Shown one piece after another: positions 55,247 to 64,000 of a stretch of 64,000 nt of DNA (positions within the stretch are counted from its first letter, which is position 1; the number at the start of each line of letters is the position of its first letter). The position numbers and the translations under genes were made by a program. The DNA lies in assembly GCA_014218235.1 (NCBI GenBank), contig CM024753.1, positions 174,878,348-174,942,347 of the forward strand, read 5' to 3'. The notes under the pieces were generated by a model. It was given only the letters and a program-made list of their open reading frames with translations. It was not told where the DNA came from and searched no databases. The stretch is from Colocasia esculenta. Its lineage: Eukaryota; Streptophyta; Magnoliopsida; Alismatales; Araceae.

Positions 55247-55439
55247 CATTGTATGCGTATGAAGATATTCATGTACGTGCTATTATCTTGATGTACCTAT
55301 GTATGTATGTGTAGGAATAGTAGTGAATTTTGGATGGTTATATGGTATAGTGGTGTATACACCATACTACATAGGTTTCATGTGCATATATTTGCGGATT
55401 AGGCATGGTTTTCTGCATAATTTAGACTTCTGGCCGAAG

Positions 55440-55535
55440 GCCTCTTGGCGTCAACCCCTGGCCGCCAAGGTGATGTCAGCGTCCAGACATGGACGCCGAC
55501 GCTAAACCTGGCGTCCAGCGATCTGGACGCCAATA
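55440..55535. repeat. GGCGTCCAG/CTGGACGCC hairpin array in LTR H
   Basis: Inverted pairs at about 55446/55462, 55479/55490 and 55511/55524, a period of about 33 bp, followed later by a weaker pair near 56284-56305 (TTGGCGTCA, TTGACGCCAAG). Confidence 0.82.
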
Positions 55536-58500
55536 TCTCTGGCCTGCATGCGCAGCAGAGCTGCAAGCTTCTGAAGCAAGGCAAGCCAACCATTGGGGGT
55601 TGTCTCCAACGGCTCTGAAGGCTGTCAAATCAGCCTGGTGTGGGAGAGAGACTCTCCTACATTTAACCCGAAATGGCTCTCCCCACTCCTCCCTTCACCT
55701 TGCAAGAGGAGAAAAAGAAGAGAAAAACCCTAGCTGTGAGAAAACTAGAGGAAAACCTGATCTTCCCAAGCTTTAATCCGGCGATTGGGAGACCTTCTGA
55801 GAGATCCCTGAAGATGGGAGCGTAGTACAGCTACCCAAGAAGCATCCCCAGACCCTAAACCTATGAAATACCCAGCCTAGATCGAGGAGGAAGCCTGACA
55901 TTTGGTGAACCCTTGGACCGAGATGCAGAAAAGCTAAACTTAAGGAGCTCTAATCCGTCGATTGGAGGAGGAAACCAAGGAGCTGCCACGTCTGGGAGGC
56001 GCCCAATACATCCAAGAAGAGATTCCAGCTCCGAGGTGCCATCTACATCGACAGGAGAAGAGGATCGAAGGAGTTTCTGAACACCTTTTTGGCAAGGCCG
56101 AGAAGGGCTTCATCAGCTTATTCCGATCTTGTAGATTTAATTCAGAGGCAAGTAACCCATAGATCTCAATCCCATACATGTTCCCTAGGTCCCAGTAATT
56201 TTTATGGATTTTAAATCGTGTCCTGGACCCTCCTTTTCACTGAGTATTTGGGGTTCGGTCTGTGCTGTTGCACAGACAGAAACTTGGCGTCATACCCTTG
56301 ACGCCAAGATCTCCATAGGCATCCAGCGATCATGCCGTCGAAACTCTTGAACGGCCAGAGGCTGCCGCCAAGTTCTTCAGGACAGAACAGTGAGTTGTTC
56401 TTCCTGATAGATGATTATTTTCGATATGTTTTCGCCATGAGGATATAGTGTAAATCCTATATGCTATGTAAAATAGATAATGTGGTGTGTGTGTGGAAAA
56501 TTCTGCATTTTTCTATGGATGGCATGAATTCTTTTGATATTGAAATACATGTTGGAAATGATGGATTATGCATGATCATCGGCTGTCTACCGAATTCCTG
56601 AGAATTAAATGCCCTAGATTTTTCCATACCATGTGTATATGTATCAGTCCATGCCCTGAAAATTTGAGAATTTTTCCGTGACTGTGGAATTTACTGAAAA
56701 TTTTTGTTCTGGAAATAGGAGACATGCATAGGAATTGTAAAATCTACAGTAAATTGTGTATTGTGCAATAAATCCGAGGAAAATTTCTGTGATGACAAAT
56801 ATGTTAGGATCAGGACTGTGAACTGTTAAACCCGATGTTCATGTTATGTTCCATGTTAAACCAAATTACGAACGGCATGAGATTGCATGTTTTAATTTCT
56901 GTAATGTAATATGGTTCAGAAAAATATGAAAATTTGCGTGTGTGATTATAAACCTGAAATGTGTCTGTGGTTAAAATCTCAGGTTGTTTTGATAACAGTA
57001 AGTATCGTTATGGATTTTAATGAGAAAAATGACTATGTGAGCATGTTAATTGTGATTTGATGTGATTCAGTGAATTTCAGTATGAGTAAATCTATATTAT
57101 GATTATTTGGAAGTTGCAACAGTGATGTTAAAATCAGTGAATGATGACTTATGTGTGTGTGTGAATTATGCATGAGTGTGTGTGTGTGAGACGTGAGAGA
57201 ATAAAGTGGTATTGTGTGTAAACGGTTAATGTGACAAGATAACCAAATATGCCCATAAGACACTGCCACCTTAGATGCTTGGAGCTGTACCGTAGTGATG
57301 CCCCTACGGAAAGCTCAATGCGTTATGTGATACCCTAGGAAAGGGTCTTGATAAAGTGTACACCCTGGCAAAGGTCTTGTAAAATCTTGGAGGTGGACAA
57401 GTTCCACTGGTAATGGTGGGAAGGGCTTTCCCCGGTTTCTGCAGAGACTAAGACTTATCACTGTGCCGGTGATTAAGTAAGTGAAAGTGAATGTGTGTGT
57501 ATGTGACCGTCTAATGGTGGTTTGGGCTGTGTCTTGGCAAAAGTGACATGTGTTCATAGCACAAGGTATGTGCATGATAAGTGTAAATGTGGCACATGTT
57601 ATGTGCAAAAGTGGAATGATAAGAAGTGTGTGAATGTGAAAGAGGAATTAATGGGAAATGTGTATGAGTATTGTGTGATAGAACAAAGTGAGTGTATGCG
57701 AAAGCCAAGGTTCATCATATGGTTGTGTGAAATGAGAAAATAGTAAGTGTAAATGACAATAGTGTTAATTGATAAATTGTTCATTGATGTGTACAAATGT
57801 GTGTGTGTATGTGCTTATGTGTAACTTGTTAAATTGCTAAGAGTGATGTTACCACTAGTACCAAAATGTAAGTATATGCTTTCATATTCATGGAATTTGA
57901 ATGGTTGGATGCACATGTGTTTAGTATCATGTTGTATAGTTAAAAGTGATCCCTATGTAAGGGTAAAATAAATGTCATAAAATTTGTAGAAAATCAGCAA
58001 GCTCAATGTAAGTAAATTGTTATGGTTGCATGCAAAGTGAATTAGAAATCATGCTAGCAATGAAACCTATCTGTATGTTTTTCCACGACTTAGTTATGAA
58101 GTTTTACAATGATGTGAGTAAAGTGTGAAGGTATGTGAATGTGTATTTGTACCTATGATAATGACGCCATGTTATTAGAATCTTGTTTAGATTATAGTTT
58201 TACATGTGTTAGAATAGTTGTTTAATACAATTTCATGTGAAATTACTTGCTATGGCATAATCATGTATGATTTAATTGCTGAAATTCTATTGAGTTAAAT
58301 TGTTGGAAAACATGTATGTATTGAATCTTGAGTTACTTGCTGAGTCTATTGTGTAGACTCTTCTTGCTAAACATTTCAGAAAATTTTAGCGGAGAAGCTA
58401 GCAAGGCTTGAAGTAGAGTTGGACTAAGTGATTGAAGACTTGAAATTTATCTTTCATAGTATGTAAAGCTACAATTGAAATTTGAGTTTTGTTCAAATGT

Positions 58501-58769
58501 ACTTGGAATCGGCTATGTATTTGGAACATTTTGTATTTATGTTATCTCTTGTTGAACTATACAGACTGTGGTATGTGGATTTAAAAGTTGATGGAATGAG
58601 ATTTATTTAATTCCGTTGCATTTATTTATTTATTTGTGTATATCTCAGCTCATTTGTTACTTGTTGGGGTATTCTCCCCTGTAGCGGCTTGCTCTCATCC
58701 GACGTGGGTTGGTATAACCGTACCGGGTGGAAGTGGGTCGTTGCACAAACAGCCCACAAGTTCACTGGT

Positions 58770-59460
58770 TGTGAACGCGACGGTCTCATGCGTCGCGTTC
58801 TCCGCACCGCCTTTGTGACGCGTGGCATGAAAAAGTTTTCAGAAGGTGACAGTTAAAGGCGTCGTGTTCTGAAGGTGATAGGATGCTACGTCGCGTTATT
58901 GTTTCTAGTTGGGATAAGTTTGGCCCTCCAGCCAAACAGAGCAGGAAGCTTTGTTCGACCAGGGAGAGGGCTGCTGCGGTGATTTCCGGCGACGTCGGCT
59001 TTGGAGCTCGTGTTTTGACGTGGTTTTGGAGCGTAGGAGCTGCTTGGAGCGTAGAGAACACCGATTGAGCCTCGTTCTGTGAGTTCTTCTTGTTGGTAGG
59101 GACTTTCCTTATTTTATTGCATTATTTGATTGTTTTGAAGCATGTTTAATGTGTATAGATGTGTAGTTGTGTTTCCTGCATAGTTTATGTGATTTGTAGA
59201 AGCTTGGTACGCTTGGAAATGGACTTTTGAGCTGGTTTCTATGTGAGAACCAGAGTGTAGGGTTTCTGTCTAAGAAGGCAATGGATCGGGCCGTCGCGTT
59301 CAGGTCGCGACGTTAGGCCCCGTCGCGTTCTGGTTTGTGAATGCGGCCTGTCGAGCCGTCGCGTTCTTAACGCGACAGTAGACGCCATCGCGTTCTCGTG
59401 TGCAATCGTTGTTTGTCGGGCCGTCGCGTTCATAATGCGACATGGCCCTTGTCGCGTTCT
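58770..59460. repeat. GTCGCGTTC/AACGCGAC arrays in D2
   Basis: A first cluster is at 58770-58905. A second is a 65-bp triplicate whose CCGTCGCGTT starts at 59291, 59356 and 59421, each holding an inverted partner (AACGCGACAG) and a third GTCGCGTTC 28-29 bp on. Confidence 0.88.
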
Positions 59461-60769
59461 TCTATTTGAAATGAGTGGGTGAGCCTTAGCAATAAGGGTC
59501 CAGTGTGTGGACCTAGCTTAGGTCATTTTAAGATATTTTAAGTTGTTCTAAGTGAATTAATGATTAGTATAGTATGATTAGGTTAATGGAATAGTTGGTG
59601 TTTAATGAGTAATGTTAATGGTTATGTTAGTTATGTTAATTATATTATAAAGCTTATGTTATTCATATGTGTGGTTTATGTGCATTGGGGTGCGTTGCCA
59701 TGGAGGCCATGAGATGGTCAATGACAGGCAAGGTTATAATGTGGATCCCATGTTTTATGGCGTGTTTTAGATTGGAGGTCATGTGGTGACCAGTGACGAG
59801 CAGATTATGTTAAATGTGTTGTGGTATAAATTTTACCGGGGTGTTAAGTGATCGGTGTGGTTTATGTGCTTGGCGAGTTTGGTGGTCCGACGCTTATTCT
59901 GGAATGACTCTCCATTCGGGTACCTCAGGTTTTGTGTGAGCCAGGCACGTTAGTGCTCAGGGTTTATCCTGGTACTGTGTGTATCGTCGAGGTCTGTGTC
60001 GTCTTCTTGGACACCCTCACTCTTGTGTTGTGTTTGAGTTGTACGTCTGGCTGAAGGAAAGATGACAGAGGGCAGCGACTTTTGTTAGTGGGTGTGCAGT
60101 CGCTTGTAGCGCGCTCGTGGTTGAGGGTAGGGACACCAGTAGACGTCACTGGTCCCCAACTAGTTCGGTTTTTCAGTGCCTCACTTTAGGGAGCTTAGGC
60201 CAGAGTCCCTAAAGGTGCCAGGCATGGGCCTGCAATTGTGTGTGGTCTGTAGGTGTGGTGTTGGTTGGTCTCCACTGTTCTTTGGCTTTACTGTGTGGTT
60301 GTGGAGCGGCAGTTGGACCTTTCGTCCGTGACTGCGTGACTGAGAGGTAGTTCTTGTGCTGTGTTGTCTGGGTTGGATACTAACGTCATGAACCAGTAGT
60401 CTGTTTTTATATGGTGGCGTCGTCTTTTCGACTCGTGCTTGCCACTGGTTGTGGCCTGTGTGTGTGTGACTCGTTGGTTGAGGTTTTACCGTTGGAGTGT
60501 GCTTTATTGGAGGTAACGTTGTTGAAGTTTTGTGGTGGTACCTCGTGGTAGTAGGTACATGTACCCTACTGATGATCAGTTCATTCCCATATAATTTCAT
60601 GAATCATATATTTTATTTGGTGATTAACAAAACTTTAATAAAGCATGATCTAACAAGTTCTTATGAACCTTAGGTACAGGAAATAAATCAGGTAAAATCA
60701 AGTAAAACTTGTAAGTATTCCATCCTGTAGCATTTGAAGTACAGAGCAGGTAATTTTTCTAAGTACATA

Positions 60770-61535
60770 TCGACTTCCTATGTGTTATAACGATTTCATT
60801 AGAATCATAACGATTCCACACTTCTATCGATTTCATTTTCACAAGGATTTAATAAGTATCATACCGATTTCGGTTTTATAACGATTTCGATCTCACAACG
60901 ATTCGCTAAGTGAGTAGAACGATTTGATCGCCGCATCGATTTGATAAGTGAGAACAACGATTTGCTCTCATAACGATTTGGTTTCACAACGATTTGATAA
61001 GTGAGAACAACGATTTGTTCTCACAACGATTTGTTAAGTGAGAACAATGATTTGCTCTCACAACGATTTGTTAAGTGAGAACAACGATTTGGTCTCGTAA
61101 TGATTTGCTTTCATATTGATTTGACAAGAGAACAACGATTTCTATTTCACATCTATTTGGTCTTCACAACGATTCGATAAGTTACATAACGACCTGGTCT
61201 CCGTAACGATTCGATAAGTTACACAATGACTTGGTCGCTGTAACGATTCGATATAGCAAACAACGATTTGGTCACTACATCGGCTTGATAGTGAAACAAC
61301 GATTTGCTCGCAACGATTGGTTATAACGATTCATTCACAATGATTTGGTTATAACAATTTGCTCACAAGACTTGCTTATAACGACTTGCTATACTCTCAT
61401 AACGATTTGGTTATGATTGTATAACGACTTGTGTTCACATCGATTTATTTATGGGTGAACTTGCTTACACAACGATTTCATAAGTCGTACCACTGATTTA
61501 TTATCATAACGATTTCATGGGCTACAACGACTTGA
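60770..61535. repeat. AACGATTTG tandem array of F3
   Basis: About 40 AACGATT units with linkers such as GCTCTCAC or GTTAAGTGAGAAC (16- and 21-bp spacings). Equivalent in position to the ATCGAT arrays of F1 and F2 but with a different core. Confidence 0.9.
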
Positions 61536-61985
61536 CATTCAAACATGTTTCAAATATTTTGAAAGTCAAAGTCTTCTTGTGCGTTTCTCTGATATCTATG
61601 CATTTAATGCGACTGTACATTTCACAGTAATGCATATCTGGATATCTTCTATTCTCATGTTTATATAAGAAACACTTTTAGGAAAACAGAATGGCATTTC
61701 TAATTTGGTGTATATTCGTTCAAACGTTGACTAACAACAAGAGACAACATAGCTGTCTATGATTTAGCATTTATTGTGTGCAGGTCTCTGACAGCACAAC
61801 CCCATACAATGTTGGACAAAGTAGAAGCTGAAGGATATCAAGAAGGATCTTCTCTTTACGTGCATGGAATGTAAATGACTATTGACTGCAACATACCTGT
61901 TGAAGAATAAGAAGAACCATGCAGTCTAACGTTCACTAAAGCCTAGAGACAACAAACATCTAAACGGCTAATTCAGCAAGAGAAG

Positions 61986-61995
61986 ATATATATAC
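61986..61995 (+). promoter_or_regulatory. TATA box of solo LTR F3
   Basis: GAAGATATATATACACG, about 450 bp downstream of the array; F1 and F2 have GATAAATAG at the same place. Confidence 0.7.
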
Positions 61996-63571
61996 ACGAC
62001 TGAAGACTCATGGCAAGATAACGGAAAAATGAAGAAGAGAGTTCCTGAAAAGCATTTAAAAATCTCATCGAGAAATCTCGCAATAGAGTCTTAGCGAAAG
62101 AGCTTCTTGCTTTCCACTCCAACCTTTGTAGCTCTTGCTCTCCAGTGCCTCATTGTTGTTAGTTTTGGAGAGCCCTTGTGATATGAGAGATTCTATTATT
62201 GTAGATCTATCTTTCTCAGTCACTGCCTCAGATCGAGCGTTTGTTATAAGCTTGGTCTAGGGGCATTTCACATGTTTTCTCACTTTCCTGAGAAGTTCCT
62301 CTTCGTGTGTGAAGAGAAGACCTGTTGGAAATAGGTGGTGAGTGTACCCTTCGTGTTGAAGGAAGACTGTGAATTAGGGTGTTGTTTTCCTCTTCGGGTT
62401 GTGAAGAGAAGGCCATCTGTGGCTAGATGTGTAAGTATCCTTGAGGGGGACTGTACCCTTGGATAGTGAAATCCTGAGTTGTTGCTCAGGGACTGGACAT
62501 ATGACTCTTTTGGAGAGGAGGTCCGAACCAGGATGAAATCCTTGTATTGTGTGATTGCCTGTTTGTGCTTGTTATTTTTTTTATTACTAACACTAACAGT
62601 TGAATGTAGTGTTTTCTATTGAACGTTTTTGTTGACATGTTTAGATAATCAAAATTTAAGAATCCCATTCACCCCCCTCTGGGTTTGCTAGCTGGACAAC
62701 ACCTACGTGGGTAGTTTTGTGTTGTGGTACACTGTGTACCAACTCTTTTCAGGTGCTGAGGTAGAGCTGTGCTCCGTGGAGGTCATGTTGTAGGACCCTC
62801 CACTTGCTGTGTTGTACCCTTTTGAGGGTGGCTTCCGACGTATTATGGTTTAGGGTATAACGGACTAGCTTCTGGTTAGCAGTCCTGTTATCCTCATGTT
62901 TAAGGTTTGCCTGTGAGACTTGTAGCCTAGGCAGTGGTTGGCCTGTGTGGCTTGTGGTTTTGGCACTTTAGTTATTTGGTAGACTAGTAGTGTTGTGCTA
63001 GTCCTGTTGTTCCCTCTTACTTTCTGAGGATTGGATTAGTTGATGTGTTTATATTTAATTACAGTATATATATGATTAATGAGTGCATGTTGTGGTTTGG
63101 CTATCGGAGTTACCAGTGAGACCCTTAGGGGTTGAGGACTTGGTTCCTTCTTTCAGTTGTTGGTTGTGGTGGCTTTTAGGAGGTTCCTACTGAGCCCGTG
63201 GCTTGTTGGGGATCACTCCCCTACAGTTCTTTTCAGGGCTTGCCGTGTGTTTGGCTTTCAGCAGTGTTGGGGCAGACTTGTACCACCAGCAGTTGAGTTG
63301 TACTTGTGTTAGTGTGAGCTTTGCTCCCTCGGGGTATGCCCCAGGTAGTTGTACTTTTCTCTTGGACTTGTAACAATGTATTGAGACAATTGTAATTTGT
63401 TGTATACAGGTATGAACACATGTACTTTATTATGTCTTATACTGTTATTGTTGTCTTTTATATTCTTACTGGACACTTGTGTGAGATATCCCTTGTGAGA
63501 ATTCGGTCCGATCGCGGGAGGCGGACTTGGATATGGAGCCTTATTGGGCATAAATATCCAGGGTCGCTACA

Positions 63572-64000
63572 ACTGAACTTTCATTATAGGGATACTCTTG
63601 TTTCTCAATTGCTGAATTCTTCTGTCTAAGATCTTCACTAGTCTTTCTTCGTAAGATAAATCTTTCTGTACTTCCAAGTCCTTGAACTGAATAATATTAG
63701 AGGGATCATACTCATATTTTCTTAGCATAGAAACATGAAATACATCATGTATGTCTGAGAGCTGCGGGGGCAGGGCTAGCTGGTAAGAGACTTCTCCAAC
63801 TCTATTCAATATTTCAAACAACCCAATATATCTGGGGCTTAACTTTCCTTCAATACCAAATCTTCTGTGTCCTTTCTTTAGAGAGACCTTAAAGAATACA
63901 TATGCCCAATTTAAAATTCCAAGTCCCTTCTTCTCTGATTAGCATAGCTTTTCTGTCTATCTTGAGCTTCCTTCATTTTTTCCTGATCACTTGGATAATC
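63572..64000 (-). pseudogene. Gypsy integrase C-terminal region of element E
   Basis: Frame 63821-63576 reads FEILNRVGEVSYQLALPP, DIHDVFHVSMLRKY, LSYEERLVKILDR and LRNKSIPIMKV, the standard Ty3/Gypsy integrase tail. Upstream, AQDRQKSYANQRRRDLEF and KGKLSPRYIG-type sequence are readable to 64000 but need two frame changes. No chromodomain is visible after it. The frame continues at 54759 across D2. Confidence 0.92.

Larger units (their letters stand above)
54895..58745 (+). mobile_element. Solo LTR H (3851 bp, Gypsy type) inside D2
   Basis: Starts TGTAAGGCCCCGAA, ends GTGGGTCGTTGCA; perfect TSD caaac (54890-54894, 58746-58750). Termini are like Tekay/Del Gypsy LTRs, which are known to be several kb long. 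A purine-rich leader with AAACCCTAGC near 55727 suggests the transcript start lies near 55660-55700. No gag or pol. A long AT-rich 3' half (56400-58600) has no features except short GT runs. Confidence 0.88.
60570..62701 (+). mobile_element. Solo LTR F3 (Copia type, 2132 bp) inside D2
   Basis: Starts TGATGATCAGTT, ends GCTAGCTGGACAACA; perfect TSD cctac (60565-60569, 62702-62706). Shares the F1/F2 layout: TTTGGTGATTAACAAAAC near the start, array, TATA box (ATATATATAC, 61986-61995), AGTATCCTTGAGGGGGACTG and TTCACCCCCCTCTGGG near the end. Confidence 0.94.
54760..63571 (+). mobile_element. Solo LTR D2 (Gypsy type, about 2.8 kb net) with nested H and F3
   Basis: Starts TGTAACGTAGTGG, ends CAGGGTCGCTACA; TSD attga (54755-54759) and actga (63572-63576). 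It interrupts E's integrase frame. H (54895-58745, TSD caaac) and F3 (60570-62701, TSD cctac) sit inside; alignment to D1 resumes correctly after each. Confidence 0.9.
45806..64000 (-). mobile_element. Element E: Ty3/Gypsy retrotransposon, partial, with nested LTRs
   Basis: The integrase C-terminus (63572-64000 and 54672-54759) is followed by polypurine tract GGGGAGGG and LTR start TGTACCCAAAG at 54593, all on the minus strand. The LTR is followed leftward across F2 and D1 to TGTCACGCCCC at 45806 (GGGGCGTGACA on the minus strand, a common Gypsy LTR end). D2 interrupts the integrase frame between Val-Gln and Trp with TSD attga/actga. The 5' part lies beyond the right edge. Confidence 0.8.

Noticed and set aside
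55489..55776. 95-residue ORF in solo LTR H
   Set aside because: It covers the hairpin array and leader; no counterpart or domain, and LTRs of this type do not encode protein.
49625..63571. D1 and D2 as the two LTRs of one short element
   Set aside because: Each has its own TSD, no PBS follows D1 or polypurine tract precedes D2, and the sequence between them belongs to element E.

Overview
This is a 64-kb stretch of plant nuclear heterochromatin, almost certainly from a flowering plant with a repeat-rich genome. I see no intact host gene, rRNA or tRNA gene. Nearly every base from 1 to 64000 can be assigned to transposable elements nested inside one another. Their order can be read from target-site duplications (TSDs) and from coding frames that resume on the far side of an insertion.

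Layout, left half (1-41568): one old Ty1/Copia element of Sirevirus type (element A, minus strand) spans the region. Its 3' LTR lies off the left edge and its 5' LTR is at 39578-41568. Three elements broke it apart: a Cassandra TRIM carrying 5S-rRNA-like LTRs (2391-3031, TSD cttcc) inside RNase H; a second Sirevirus B (4118-23349, TSD ggtga) inside reverse transcriptase; and a third, related Sirevirus C (26839-39528, TSD ttctt) at the start of gag. B was itself hit three times: by a solo LTR G1 at the very tip of its 3' LTR (4123-6242, TSD tgtag), by a hAT-type DNA transposon with a GC-rich internal cargo (7262-8601, 8-bp TSD), and by a solo LTR G2 inside gag (18317-21348, TSD atatt). A, B and C all keep the Sirevirus plan: gag with a CCHC knuckle and coiled-coil tail, protease, integrase, RT, RNase H, then a separate envelope-position ORF. 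All are broken by stops and frameshifts.

Layout, right half (41569-64000): a Ty3/Gypsy element E (minus strand, from 45806 past the right edge) contributes a 3' LTR and the integrase C-terminus. It holds long solo LTRs of family D (D1 49625-53968, D2 54760-63571). A related LTR piece, D3 (from 42158), ends at the E boundary. Copia solo LTRs of family F sit in D3, E and D2 (42753-44835, 47294-49337, 60570-62701). A long solo LTR H (54895-58745) also sits in D2, and a 5'-truncated L1-type LINE with a 21-bp TSD sits in D1.

The strongest unexplained signal is shared by all of these LTR families. Each carries its own short-period array of CpG-containing palindromes. In B and C the arrays are pairs of GTCGAC palindromes 21 bp apart repeated every 74-75 bp, directly upstream of the TATA box. 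The same palindrome recurs with about 21-bp phasing inside the gag C-terminal coding region and upstream of the envelope-position ORF. Element A has the same two-site arrangement (U3 and upstream of the env-position ORF) with an unrelated hairpin. The solo LTR G2, which looks like Gypsy, has CTGTCGACAG pairs with 21/73-bp spacing. This looks like a recurrent cis-regulatory or RNA-structural architecture acquired independently in several retrotransposon lineages.
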